From Rufibacter roseolus (GTDB lineage Bacteria; Bacteroidota; Bacteroidia; Cytophagales; Hymenobacteraceae), in contig NZ_JAFMSU010000002.1 in NCBI RefSeq assembly GCF_017916365.1, positions 62,001-126,000 on the forward strand: a stretch of 64,000 nucleotides of DNA, written 5' to 3'. The notes under the pieces are model-generated. The model was not told the origin of the DNA. It saw only the letters and a list, made by a program, of their open reading frames with translations, and searched no databases. The position numbers and the translations under genes are program-made. Positions 43,491 to 52,186 of the stretch are shown in pieces (within the stretch, counting starts at the first letter, position 1; every line of letters starts with the position of its first letter).

Positions 43491-44030
43491 TTATCTGTCA
43501 GAAGAGGATGCAAACTTATTCAATGATTCCTTTATACGCAAGAGGTAGCGCTGCTTTAGGTAGTAATTTTTTACCTCCTTCAGGGCTTCTGCCTGAGCGT
43601 CAGGGGGTAAATTTTCATACTTTTCCAGCACGGGCCAGATATGGGCCTTCAGGAAACCCTCAATTTCGTTTGTTTGGTCAGAGACAATCTTGAACTGTAC
43701 AGAATCATAGTCCATCTCCAGTTCCATGAGTTGCTCGTTCAGCTCCATCACCTCCATCAGGAAATCCTTCGGCAAGTCATTCTGGCCGCCTTCTTCCAGC
43801 AGACCGTGCTGCTCCAGAATGTACTGCATGCGGCGGTCAAAATTAGAGAGGGTGCGGTAGGCATTGGTGTTGAGGGTAGACTTCTCCAGAATCTCCTGCT
43901 GCTTTTCGGGTGATTCCAGGGTATAAAAATCGGGGTGGAATTCGCGACTCAGGGCGTAATACTTGGTCTGGATGGCTTTCTCGTCGGGCAGAAAACTTTC
44001 CGGTATCTGGTAGAATTGGAAGTAGTTCAA
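43491..44030 (-). CDS. hscB: Fe-S cluster co-chaperone HscB
   Basis: 179 aa with an N-terminal J-domain (YFQFYQIPESF, HPD at about residues 32-34) and a C-terminal three-helix bundle for IscU binding. Length matches HscB. It directs the HscA-type Hsp70 to IscU in iron-sulfur cluster transfer. No other isc gene adjoins here. The tRNA-Leu follows downstream. Confidence 0.93.
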   Translation of the reverse strand: MNYFQFYQIPESFLPDEKAIQTKYYALSREFHPDFYTLESPEKQQEILEKSTLNTNAYRTLSNFDRRMQYILEQHGLLEEGGQNDLPKDFLMEVMELNEQLMELEMDYDSVQFKIVSDQTNEIEGFLKAHIWPVLEKYENLPPDAQAEALKEVKNYYLKQRYLLRIKESLNKFASSSDR

Positions 44031-44070
44031 AGTATAAGGTTGGCGCTAGAAGTGAGACAATAAATACAAG

Positions 44071-44109
44071 ACGCAAAAAACAGGGTAGAAGATATATCTG
44101 TTTTTGCGT
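44071..44109 (-). terminator. Possible hairpin terminator of the ABM gene
   Basis: ACGCAAAAAACAG pairs with CTGTTTTTGCGT around a 14-nt loop, directly at the 3' end of the minus-strand gene at 44109. One side is A-rich, so it may also act on the other strand. Confidence 0.4.
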
Positions 44110-44399
44110 TACACCTCGGCAGGCCTAAAGGAGAAAGCCTGCGCCGGCTCAGAGAACAAGGCTTTGGTAGGTTTCCAAACGCTGCCAAACAACTCAGATT
44201 TACGGTAATTGTTCAGCGCCTCGTCTGAGTCCCAGAGACTGTAGGTGCTGTACACATGGGGCAAATGGTAATCCTGCAGCAACTCCACGCTTCTACACCC
44301 CGGAAACGCCCCTATCTTATCTCTGGAAGCCTTGAAGATCTCCAGAAACGCCGGCACCTTCTCCTCCACAAACGTCATCCGCACTACTCGTATCAGCAT
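44109..44399 (-). CDS. Antibiotic biosynthesis monooxygenase (ABM) family protein
   Basis: 96 aa, ferredoxin-like dimeric alpha+beta barrel of the ABM type (MLIRVVRMTFVEEKVPAFLEIF, CRSVELLQDYHLPHVYSTYSLWDSDEALNNYRKSELF). Such small proteins are putative quinol monooxygenases or detoxifying enzymes; the substrate is not known. It lies upstream of hscB. Confidence 0.85.
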   Translation of the reverse strand: MLIRVVRMTFVEEKVPAFLEIFKASRDKIGAFPGCRSVELLQDYHLPHVYSTYSLWDSDEALNNYRKSELFGSVWKPTKALFSEPAQAFSFRPAEV

Positions 44400-44406
44400 T
44401 TTTTAT

Positions 44407-44440
44407 AATTAGGAATTAGGAATTAGGAATTAGGAATTAG
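44407..44440. repeat. Tandem AATTAGG heptamer repeat
   Basis: Nearly five tandem copies of AATTAGG. A related run of AATTCTT/AATTCCC units (44520-44551) is its imperfect inverted complement, so the two can pair across the SAM-enzyme/ABM spacer. Confidence 0.75.
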
Positions 44441-44547
44441 TTTTTTTCGCTACTCGTTGCGGCCTAAGTAAATTATTAGAAATGGGAATAGAAGAGGAGT
44501 GCCTTGGCGCGTTCCCCCATTCTTAATTCTTAATTCCCAATTCTTAA

Positions 44548-45324
44548 TTAAACTGGATCTGGCGCGAAGCGGATGTCTACCGGAGAGTCAAAGTACATGC
44601 CCAGTAACTCAGAGGCGTGCCCTTTGTTGATGCCAATGGTAAGGTATCCCTGCCGGTTGAACAGGGCTACGCTATCGCCCTCGTTGGGTTGGCTGAAGCG
44701 GGTGCTCAGGCGGTCAATGACCTCGCGGTTGAAGTGGATGGTAAACGGGCGGCCATGGCCGATGGCGTCTACGCTCTCCTGGGTGATATCGGTGATGAGG
44801 TTGCCGTAATGGTCTACGTGTACCACGTGCCCGGTGATGGAGTGGTCATTGAGGCGGAGCTGGCGGTTGATGAGCTGCACCATACCGTCGGCGAGTTCAC
44901 CTACCTCGGCCATGGTGGCACCCTGGGCTAAAGCTACCGCGGCCGGCACCATGATATCCCGGGCCGGGGAAGATGAATCCGGCACTATGGGCAAATCCAC
45001 CAGCTGCTCTGGATCGCCGTCTGTGAGGAGCGAGAGCAGGCCGTTGTCGGCGCAGACAAAATAATGTCCTTTATGACGGGCCACCTGGTATCTGCCGCTG
45101 CGGGTGCCGTGCGTGTCTACGGCAATCAGGTGCACGGTTCCCTGCGGGAAGTCCTGGAAAACGGAGTGAATCACATGGTAGCCGTGGGCAATATTGAAGG
45201 GTTCTACGTGATGTGAGATATCTACAATTATCTGCGCCGGGTTGATAGTCAGGATCTTAGCTTTGACGGCGGCCACATAGTGGTCTGTGGTGCCAAAATC
45301 CGACATTAACGTGAGAATTCCCAT
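44548..45324 (-). CDS. SAM hydroxide adenosyltransferase (DUF62) family protein
   Basis: 258 aa. It begins ILTLMSDFGTTDHYVAAVKAKIL, the family's N-terminal mark, with NPAQIIVDISHHVEPFNIAHGYHVI and VHLIAVDTHGTRSGRYQVA. Members cleave S-adenosylmethionine to adenosine and methionine using water; relatives include chlorinases and fluorinases. The C-terminal domain (IDRLSTRFSQPNEGDSVALFN) is complete. It is divergent from phoH, with a 110-nt spacer. Confidence 0.9.
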   Translation of the reverse strand: MGILTLMSDFGTTDHYVAAVKAKILTINPAQIIVDISHHVEPFNIAHGYHVIHSVFQDFPQGTVHLIAVDTHGTRSGRYQVARHKGHYFVCADNGLLSLLTDGDPEQLVDLPIVPDSSSPARDIMVPAAVALAQGATMAEVGELADGMVQLINRQLRLNDHSITGHVVHVDHYGNLITDITQESVDAIGHGRPFTIHFNREVIDRLSTRFSQPNEGDSVALFNRQGYLTIGINKGHASELLGMYFDSPVDIRFAPDPV

Positions 45325-45434
45325 GGGAACGGTTGGTCAAAAGAACTTTAATATTTCTAAAATTGTCTTATAACAAATCTACTATATTTTCAGTAGATTG
45401 GTTTAAAAACCACCTATATAAACAGAAATAGCCT

Positions 45435-46478
45435 TTGGTAGAAAAAACTATAACCCTGGAAAATATATCGTTGATAGACTTCCTGGGACTGGAAAACCAG
45501 AATATAAAACAGTTGGCCGCCGCTTTCCCAAGCAGCAAAATCATTTCCCGCGGCAACGAGATTAAGATCCAGGGGCAAACCCCTGAGATCACCAAAATTC
45601 ACGAAATTCTTTCCTCTCTTATTGAGCATTACCACCAATACGGGAAAATCACGGACAAGAGCGTACACAAATTTTTGGCCGCCGATAATGATTTTGAGGA
45701 TGATGTGGTCATCACCTCTCCGGATGTGATTGTGTACGGCAGCAAGGGCGGCGTGATCAAAGCCAAGACCCCCAGCCAGCACAAACTGGTAGAGGCCGTG
45801 GCCAAGAATGACTTGGTGTTCGCGCTGGGGCCTGCCGGTACGGGTAAAACCTTTATCTCTGTGGCCATGGCCGTGCGGGCGCTCAAAAACAAAGAGGTGA
45901 AAAAGATCATCATCTCCCGTCCGGTAGTGGAAGCAGGAGAGAGCCTCGGGTTCTTGCCCGGCGACATGAAAGACAAAGTGGATCCGTATCTGCGGCCTAT
46001 CTACGATGCCCTGGAAGAGATGATCCCGGTAGAGAAGCTGAAGTACTACTATGAAAACAAAATCATAGAGATAGCTCCTCTGGCCTACATGCGCGGGCGT
46101 ACCCTCAACAACGCTTTTGTGCTGCTGGACGAGGCCCAGAACACCACGCCTATGCAGATCAAGATGTTCATGACGCGTATGGGGCCTACCTCCAAGGTGA
46201 TGATCAACGGAGACCGCACCCAGATTGACTTGCCGCGTAACCAGCGCTCAGGTTTAATTGAGGCAATGACGGTGCTCAAAGACATCAAAGGCATCGGGTT
46301 TGTGGAAATGCAGGCCGAGGACGTGGTGCGTCACCGTCTGGTGAAGTCCATTGTGGAAGCCTATACAAAGTTTGACGACAAGCGCCAGAAAGAGCGCGAG
46401 GAACGCGAGAAGAACGGTGATTATGAACTGCAGGATGCCCCGCGCCGCCGGCAGAACTTCCGCCGTCACGACGACTAA
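45435..46478 (+). CDS. phoH: PhoH family protein (TTG start)
   Basis: 347 aa. The frame starts at a TTG preceded by an in-frame TAG 6 nt upstream, so a TTG start is the only one consistent with the N-terminus. It has a KH-like N-terminal part, Walker A LGPAGTGKTF, SRPVVEAGESLGFLPGDM, and Walker B VLLDEAQNTT, all standard for PhoH. It is an ATPase associated with RNA metabolism and, in some bacteria, with RNase or toxin partners. The basic C-terminal tail (RRRQNFRRHDD) could bind RNA. It is followed by a terminator at 46488. Confidence 0.94.
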   Translation: MVEKTITLENISLIDFLGLENQNIKQLAAAFPSSKIISRGNEIKIQGQTPEITKIHEILSSLIEHYHQYGKITDKSVHKFLAADNDFEDDVVITSPDVIVYGSKGGVIKAKTPSQHKLVEAVAKNDLVFALGPAGTGKTFISVAMAVRALKNKEVKKIIISRPVVEAGESLGFLPGDMKDKVDPYLRPIYDALEEMIPVEKLKYYYENKIIEIAPLAYMRGRTLNNAFVLLDEAQNTTPMQIKMFMTRMGPTSKVMINGDRTQIDLPRNQRSGLIEAMTVLKDIKGIGFVEMQAEDVVRHRLVKSIVEAYTKFDDKRQKEREEREKNGDYELQDAPRRRQNFRRHDD

Positions 46479-46487
46479 TTTCTAATT

Positions 46488-46536
46488 ACGGCAAAGATGC
46501 CTTCTCCTCTGGGGAAATGCGTCTTTGCCGTTTTTT
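46488..46536 (+). terminator. Terminator of phoH
   Basis: ACGGCAAAGA and TCTTTGCCGT pair (with an extra GC pairing), followed by TTTTTT. Confidence 0.85.
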
Positions 46537-46578
46537 ATGAATTCCTTGGTGTGATGAAACAATACATGATGGTATTCA

Positions 46579-48687
46579 ATGGCTAGAAAGACGCTCACCG
46601 GCACATTCAGGCTGGTGGGTAGCTTTATCCCCGGGATTATCCTGTATCATACCATCGGCCGCGATTTCTCTTTTGGGGGAGAGTTCGCGGCTTTTTTTGT
46701 GCTTCAGTTTCTGGCTCTTCTCTGGCTGACCTACAAAAGGCCTCTTGCGAGGCGTAGAAGCTGGGCTGGGTTAGCCGGGATATTGGCAGTAGCCGCTCTT
46801 TCATTTTGGGCCTGTTCTCTCAAAAATACCCCCGAAACCCTGCCAGTACCCGCTCTGCAAATTACGCATTACCAGATAACGCTGGTGAAAGCCGTGGCCC
46901 TGAAACCAAACTCGGTCAGTTCAGTGGGTAGGGTAGAGGCCGTGCGGGCCCAAGGCAAATGGTATCCCGCCAAAGGGCAGGTCGCTGTTTTCCTGCCCCG
47001 CTCACCGCAAGCTGATTCTCTCCGGTACGGACAAAGACTCCTGGTGCAGGGCACGCTTTCGCCGCCGGCCGCTCCCGCCAATCCCTTCCAGTTTGATTAC
47101 CGGCGGTACCTGGCTTTGAAGCATATTCAATGGCAGGCGTATTTGCCTCAAAGTACCTGGCTGGCCATAGGCTATGCTCCGCCCAGTTATGTAGTCGCTT
47201 TGAGCCTGAAAATCAGAAAACAGCTCGAAAACGCCTTCCGGGAACACATCCATGCCAGGCGGGAAGAAACCATTGCCCATGCCTTGGTGCTGGGAGTGCA
47301 GGATGAGCTGGATGCCGCGCTGCGCAACGCTTACGCCCGTACCGGTACCATGCACGTGCTAGCGGTAAGCGGGCTGCACGTAGGTTTGCTGTACGGAGTC
47401 TTGCTGTTCTTTCTAAAACCGTTGCGGCGCGGCAAATCGAGTAAGCTGCTCATCTTTTTCCTGGTGGTGGGCGTGGTGTGGTTCTATGCCTTCGTGACGG
47501 GAATGTCGGCTTCGGTGCTGCGGTCGGTGTGCATGTTCTCCTTGGTGGAGTTGGGACTTTTGCTGCGGCGGCGGGCTTCCATTCTCAATACGCTGGCTGT
47601 GGTGGCGCTGGCGCTCCTCATCTACGAGCCCAATTTCCTGTATGATGTAGGTTTTCAATTGTCTTTTCTGGCCGTAGCAGGGATTGTGCTGCTGCAGCCA
47701 CTTTTCCTTCAGTTTTGGAACTCTGAGAACCGTGCTGTGCGCCTGGTTTGGGAGTTGCTGGCTATTTCAGTGGCAGCGCAGTTGGCCACGTTCCCGCTGA
47801 GCCTTTATTATTTCCACCAGTTTCCGGTGTATTTCTGGCTTGCCAATCTGGTGGCGGTGCCGCTCACGTCCATCGGGTTGTACATTGGCGTGGCTTTTAT
47901 GATGTTCTTCTGGGTGCCCGTGGTAAACGGCTGGATTGGGAAGCTGTTGGAGTGGACGTTGTGGATTCTTAACGAGGTGCTGCTCTGGCTGGAGCATTGG
48001 CCCAAGGCGGTGCTTGACGGCTTTGTGGTCACGCCGGGGCAGGTGCTGGCCTTGTACCTCCTGATCTTTGCGGCGGTGGTGTTTCTGATCCAGAAGAAGC
48101 TTTTCTGGTTGGCGGTCTGCGTGCTTTGCCTGGCTTTCGTCTCGGGTACGGAACTGGCCGAGGCCCATCGGCAGCGCCGCACGCGGGAGCTGGTCATCCA
48201 CAGCGCTCGCAGGAGCAGCGTGGTGAGTGTGCTACAGGGCCGGCAGGTCGCTTTCCTAGCAGATTCTGCTTTCCTGGCGCAGCCCCAGTTGTTTTCATAC
48301 CAGGTGCAGCCTTACTGGTGGGCAAGAGGCGTGCGCCAAACCCTTCCTTTTGCGGCTGATTTTACGAAAACAGACCTAAAACAGCCAATCTCTACCTATG
48401 AAACCCCTGAGGGGAACCGCCTGGTGGTCTGGCAGGGAAAACGCCTGCTGTGGCTGAAGAAAATGCCTAGGAACTTGGAGAACTCTTTGGTTTTGGATGC
48501 CTTGGTTTTGCAGCACAATGTGTGGTTTAACCTTCCCCGTTTGCAGCAGAATTTCGCTACCACCACCTTGATTCTGGACCAGACGAACAGCCGAAGGTAC
48601 GTGGCCAGGAAAGCCAATGAACTCCGGGCCGCCGGGTACCGCGTGCACGTGCTGGAAGAAGACGGGGCATGGCAAATCAGGCTCTAA
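46579..48687 (+). CDS. comEC: ComEC/Rec2 family DNA-uptake channel protein
   Basis: 702 aa. The N-terminal part has a membrane segment and the ComEC OB-fold region (SLKNTPETLPVPALQITHYQ, then VAVFLPR). The core has the Competence signature MHVLAVSGLHVGLLYGVLLFF and many membrane helices. The C-terminal about 190 residues do not show the HxHxDH motif of a beta-lactamase-like nuclease, which is usual in the longest ComEC proteins. Bacteroidota ComEC often lack it. It would transport single-stranded DNA across the inner membrane. It stands alone after phoH. Confidence 0.88.
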   Translation: MARKTLTGTFRLVGSFIPGIILYHTIGRDFSFGGEFAAFFVLQFLALLWLTYKRPLARRRSWAGLAGILAVAALSFWACSLKNTPETLPVPALQITHYQITLVKAVALKPNSVSSVGRVEAVRAQGKWYPAKGQVAVFLPRSPQADSLRYGQRLLVQGTLSPPAAPANPFQFDYRRYLALKHIQWQAYLPQSTWLAIGYAPPSYVVALSLKIRKQLENAFREHIHARREETIAHALVLGVQDELDAALRNAYARTGTMHVLAVSGLHVGLLYGVLLFFLKPLRRGKSSKLLIFFLVVGVVWFYAFVTGMSASVLRSVCMFSLVELGLLLRRRASILNTLAVVALALLIYEPNFLYDVGFQLSFLAVAGIVLLQPLFLQFWNSENRAVRLVWELLAISVAAQLATFPLSLYYFHQFPVYFWLANLVAVPLTSIGLYIGVAFMMFFWVPVVNGWIGKLLEWTLWILNEVLLWLEHWPKAVLDGFVVTPGQVLALYLLIFAAVVFLIQKKLFWLAVCVLCLAFVSGTELAEAHRQRRTRELVIHSARRSSVVSVLQGRQVAFLADSAFLAQPQLFSYQVQPYWWARGVRQTLPFAADFTKTDLKQPISTYETPEGNRLVVWQGKRLLWLKKMPRNLENSLVLDALVLQHNVWFNLPRLQQNFATTTLILDQTNSRRYVARKANELRAAGYRVHVLEEDGAWQIRL

Positions 48688-49040
48688 GTACAATCGATTT
48701 CAGGCTCTTTTTTTCAAAGCAGGCAAAGACCAGTTTATAGGTTGGTGTGCAGGCATTTCTACTAATTTTGGTTCCCCTTTTCTGCTGCTAAACGTATAAT
48801 AAGGTTCTGGTATTTAAGTGTTTAGCATTCTGAGTCCTTCGCTAGGTGTAAGGTGTTGCTAACGTATTTAGCTTATAAGGTAAAGTGTTGAGAATAAAGA
48901 GGTTGCAAATGCTAAAAATATTTTAGTAAAAACTTGCAAGTAATTGATTATCAGTGTAATAAAATAGTGTTAAAATTAACCTGTTTGGCACTTTTAGAGA
49001 GGGAGGTCTGTTATCAATCTGTAACACAACAACGAATTAA
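48688..49040. other. Intergenic region with likely promoter of the 49041 gene
   Basis: 353 bases, AT-rich in the last 200, with no coding potential that I can defend. No clear terminator is present after comEC, only a T-run near 48709. Confidence 0.5.
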
Positions 49041-49874
49041 ATGCAGACGAAAATGAACCAAGCTAGTAACGAAGAGAAAGTGGTTAAGAAGAACAAAATC
49101 GAAAGTTTTGATATCTCCCGCTCTGATGAGACCATGCACTTGGCCGTTGATTTGGCGAAGTTCATTAAGGAGAATCGGCTGTATCAAAACATACAAGGCA
49201 AGGAGTACGTGAACGTGGAAGGCTGGCAGTACGCCGGTTCCCGTCTGGGTATTCTGCCCGTGGTAGATGAACTCACCAACATGAGCGATAGCACCGAGAT
49301 CAAGTACCTGGCCAAGGTGAACCTGCTGAACCTGCGCACTGAGCAGATAGTAGGCGCCGGCTTCGCGATCTGCTCCAACAAAGAGCAGGGCCGCAAGTAC
49401 TACCAGGAATACGCTATCGCCTCCATGGCGCAGACCAGAGCCATAGGCAAAGCCTACCGTAACATCTTAGCCTGGATCATCAGAGCCGCCGGGTATGAGC
49501 CAACTCCCGCTGAGGAGATGGACTACCAGGGCAACGTGACCGAGCAGAAAGTTGAGCAGCCAGCCAAGCCTGCTGCCCCTGCCAAGACCATGAAAGCCGT
49601 TCCGGCCGACGCGGTTCCGGTAGAACCAACTCCTGCCCCGGTTGTAGCCGCCGCTCCAGCTCCGGTAGCTGAGGAAGCCCCTGTGAAGTACGCCACCGCC
49701 AAGCAGAAGGAAGAAATCATCCGCCTGCTGAACAATCCGGTGATCACGCGTCAGGAGAAAACCAAAATGCTCCTGAACATCAACAAACTGGATGAGGAGC
49801 GTGCCAAACAGTCTATTGTGAAACTGAAGAAAGTAATTGAGGACCGCGAGCACGATCAATCTGCCGCTGCCTAA
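49041..49874 (+). CDS. Conserved protein resembling phage recombination-associated proteins
   Basis: 277 aa. The central stretch YQEYAIASMAQTRAIGKAYRNILAWIIRAAGYEPTPAEEMD matches a pattern found in phage and chromosomal proteins near single-strand annealing proteins, but I cannot assign a biochemical role. Residues 175-220 are an Ala/Pro-rich linker; the C-terminal 60 residues are helical and charged. No signal peptide. It is followed by a good terminator at 49903. It is probably cytoplasmic and might interact with DNA. Confidence 0.6.
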   Translation: MQTKMNQASNEEKVVKKNKIESFDISRSDETMHLAVDLAKFIKENRLYQNIQGKEYVNVEGWQYAGSRLGILPVVDELTNMSDSTEIKYLAKVNLLNLRTEQIVGAGFAICSNKEQGRKYYQEYAIASMAQTRAIGKAYRNILAWIIRAAGYEPTPAEEMDYQGNVTEQKVEQPAKPAAPAKTMKAVPADAVPVEPTPAPVVAAAPAPVAEEAPVKYATAKQKEEIIRLLNNPVITRQEKTKMLLNINKLDEERAKQSIVKLKKVIEDREHDQSAAA

Positions 49875-49902
49875 GTCCTTAAATAGAGTGAATGTATAGA
49901 AG

Positions 49903-49925
49903 CCCGGCCACATGGCCGGGTTTTC
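49903..49925 (+). terminator. Rho-independent terminator
   Basis: CCCGGCC-ACAT-GGCCGGG with a TTTTCTGTTTTT tail, 28 nt after the stop codon at 49874. Confidence 0.9.
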
Positions 49926-49989
49926 TGTTTTTAGACCGTTTAGGGGAAATCAGGCTAAAAGCATTATTCACCACCCCGCCCTGCGGGCA

Positions 49990-50010
49990 CCCCTCCTAAA
50001 TTAGGAGGGG
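49990..50010. repeat. Short REP-like palindrome
   Basis: CCCCTCCTAA and TTAGGAGGGG flank one base. With the preceding CACCCCGCCCTGCGGG it resembles a dispersed palindrome seen in Bacteroidota intergenic regions. A single copy is visible here. Confidence 0.5.
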
Positions 50011-50144
50011 AGTTTCTGGTAGCTCACCCTATAGCGCTTGCTCAAAAGACCTCGCAGCGTCCGGAGGTCCTGCGAGCGTCTCCGCCGATTACCGTTCCTG
50101 CCAGCGCCTGCATCCTCAGACAAATTCGTATTTTTGGGTGATCT

Positions 50145-52058
50145 ATGGCAAATACATTAGACATTCTGCGGCAATATTGGGGACACGAGGCGTTCAGGCC
50201 AGGGCAGGAGGACATTATCAACTCGGTGCTGGCGGGGAATGACACGCTGGCCATTCTGCCCACCGGCGGCGGGAAATCAGTGTGTTTCCAGGTGCCGGCG
50301 CTGGCGCTTGGAGGCGTGTGCGTGGTGGTGTCGCCCTTGGTGGCGCTCATGAAAGACCAGGTGGAGAACCTCCGGAAGCGAGACATTTCGGCGGCGGCGC
50401 TGCACGCGGGTCAGCCGGAGCGGGAACGCGACATCATCCTGGACAATTGCGTGTTTGGTGGGGTGCAGTTCCTGTACGTATCGCCGGAGCGCCTGCAGAC
50501 CGATCTGTTTCTGGAGCGGGTGAAACGCATGAATGTGACTTTGCTGGCCGTGGACGAGGCGCACTGTATCTCGCAGTGGGGCTATGATTTCCGGCCTCCC
50601 TATCTGGAGATTGCCAAGCTGCGCGAGTTGCTGCCCCAGGTGCCGGTGCTGGCTTTGACCGCCTCGGCTACCGAGGCCGTGAAAACCGATATCCAGGAGA
50701 AGCTCAGATTCAAGAACGGGCAGGTGTTTCAGCAGAGTTTCGCGCGGAAGAACCTGTCTTATTCCGTGCTGCCCACCGAGGACAAGGAAGGCCGCCTGCG
50801 CGAGATCCTGCAGAAGATGAACGGCACCTCCATTGTGTACGTGCGCAACCGCCGCCGTACCGAGGAGCTGGCCCAGTGGCTGCAGCGGCAGGGCATCAAA
50901 GCTACCGCTTACCACGCCGGCCTGCCGCACCAAACCCGCTCCAGCGCCCAAACCGATTGGCTCATGGACCGCGTGCGGGTGATCGTGGCCACCAATGCCT
51001 TCGGGATGGGAATTGACAAACCGGATGTACGCCTGGTGGTGCACCTGGACTTGCCAGATTCCCTGGAAGCCTATTACCAGGAAGCCGGTCGTGCCGGCCG
51101 TGACGGGAAGTACAGCTACGCCACCGTGTTACTGGGTCCCGAGGACGGAAGCCTTCTCCTGAAAAAGACCGAAGAAGCGTATCCGCCCATAGAGACCTTG
51201 AAGCGCGTGTACCAGGCACTGGCCAATTTCTACCAGCTGGCCACCGGCAGCGGCGCTTTCCAGTCGTTTGACTTTGATCTGGCGGAGTTCAGCCGCACGT
51301 ATCAGCTCTCTCCGGTGGAGGTGCATTTTGCCCTGAAACAGCTGGAAACCGAGGGGTTGCTGCAGTTGAACGAGGGTTTCTACAGTCCGTCAAAGGTGAA
51401 CTTCCTGCTCAACAACACGCAGTTGTATGAATTCCAGCTCCTGAATGAGAGCCTGGAGCCGGTGATCAAAGGGTTGCTGCGCCTTTACGGCGGCGAGATG
51501 TTCCGCGATTTCGTGAAAATATCGGAGAAAGGCCTGGCAAAGCATCTGGCGGTACCCGAGCAAACCATCAAGCAGCAACTGCAGCACCTGCACCAGCGCA
51601 AGGTTTTGGTCTATGAACCGCAACACGACGGTCCGCAGGTGCAGTTTACCCAGCCTCGGTTTGATGCCAGTTCGCTACCAATAGACCAGAAACGCTTGCT
51701 GCTTTTCAGGGAGCGGGCGCTGGAGAAAGCCAACTCGGTGATCAACTTCATGGAGAACAAAAAGCAGTGCCGCACCATCCAGATACTGGCCTATTTTGGC
51801 GAGGAGTCCACCACGGCTTGCCGCATCTGTGACTATTGCCTGGCCCAGAAAAAAAAGAAGAAGCTGGACGAGAACAAACTCCACATGGAAGCCCGCGTGC
51901 TCAGCCACCTGAAGGAGACGCCGCTTCATCCCAAATCCATTGCCATGCACTTCAGTTCCTCAGAGCAGGAGTTGCTGGGCGGCCTTATCCAGGAGATGCT
52001 GGAGAGTGGGGTAGTGGCTTATACCTCTGAGGGCAACCTGCAGCGTAAAGCGAAGTGA
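50145..52058 (+). CDS. recQ: RecQ family ATP-dependent DNA helicase
   Basis: 637 aa with Walker A LPTGGGKSVCFQVPAL, DEAH in VDEAHCISQWGYDFRP, TASATE, the motif VIVATNAFGMGIDKPDVR and the arginine-finger region YYQEAGRAGRDG. A zinc-binding stretch near the C-terminus has CRTIQ...CRICDYC. There is no obvious HRDC domain; the C-terminus is a winged-helix-like end. It unwinds DNA in repair and recombination. It faces pgk convergently. Confidence 0.93.
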   Translation: MANTLDILRQYWGHEAFRPGQEDIINSVLAGNDTLAILPTGGGKSVCFQVPALALGGVCVVVSPLVALMKDQVENLRKRDISAAALHAGQPERERDIILDNCVFGGVQFLYVSPERLQTDLFLERVKRMNVTLLAVDEAHCISQWGYDFRPPYLEIAKLRELLPQVPVLALTASATEAVKTDIQEKLRFKNGQVFQQSFARKNLSYSVLPTEDKEGRLREILQKMNGTSIVYVRNRRRTEELAQWLQRQGIKATAYHAGLPHQTRSSAQTDWLMDRVRVIVATNAFGMGIDKPDVRLVVHLDLPDSLEAYYQEAGRAGRDGKYSYATVLLGPEDGSLLLKKTEEAYPPIETLKRVYQALANFYQLATGSGAFQSFDFDLAEFSRTYQLSPVEVHFALKQLETEGLLQLNEGFYSPSKVNFLLNNTQLYEFQLLNESLEPVIKGLLRLYGGEMFRDFVKISEKGLAKHLAVPEQTIKQQLQHLHQRKVLVYEPQHDGPQVQFTQPRFDASSLPIDQKRLLLFRERALEKANSVINFMENKKQCRTIQILAYFGEESTTACRICDYCLAQKKKKKLDENKLHMEARVLSHLKETPLHPKSIAMHFSSSEQELLGGLIQEMLESGVVAYTSEGNLQRKAK

Positions 52059-52097
52059 TGTCTTTAGGTGAATAAATATGTTAAGTAATGGTTGGTT

Positions 52098-52132
52098 GTT
52101 TTAAGCTTGATTTTCCAGAAACAGCTTAAAAC
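52098..52132. repeat. Short dispersed hairpin (GTTTTAAGCT type)
   Basis: GTTTTAAGCT ... AGCTTAAAAC perfect arms. Similar TTTTAGGCYTGTTTTCCGGAAA-like sequences are present at about 42077 and 53520. It may be a dispersed element of the genome. Confidence 0.45.
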
Positions 52133-52170
52133 AGAAAGGGCGGCAAGATCACTTGCCGCCCTTTCTGTTT
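52128..52170. terminator. Convergent bidirectional terminator of recQ and pgk
   Basis: AAACAGAAAGGGCGGCAAG pairs perfectly with CTTGCCGCCCTTTCTGTTT around ATCA, with T-rich and A-rich flanks. Confidence 0.85.
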
Positions 52171-52186
52171 TATTCAAATAACCTGA

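Noticed and set aside
43163..43513. Minus-strand 116-aa frame across tRNA-Leu
   Set aside because: It overlaps the tRNA and hscB end and has no protein-like features.
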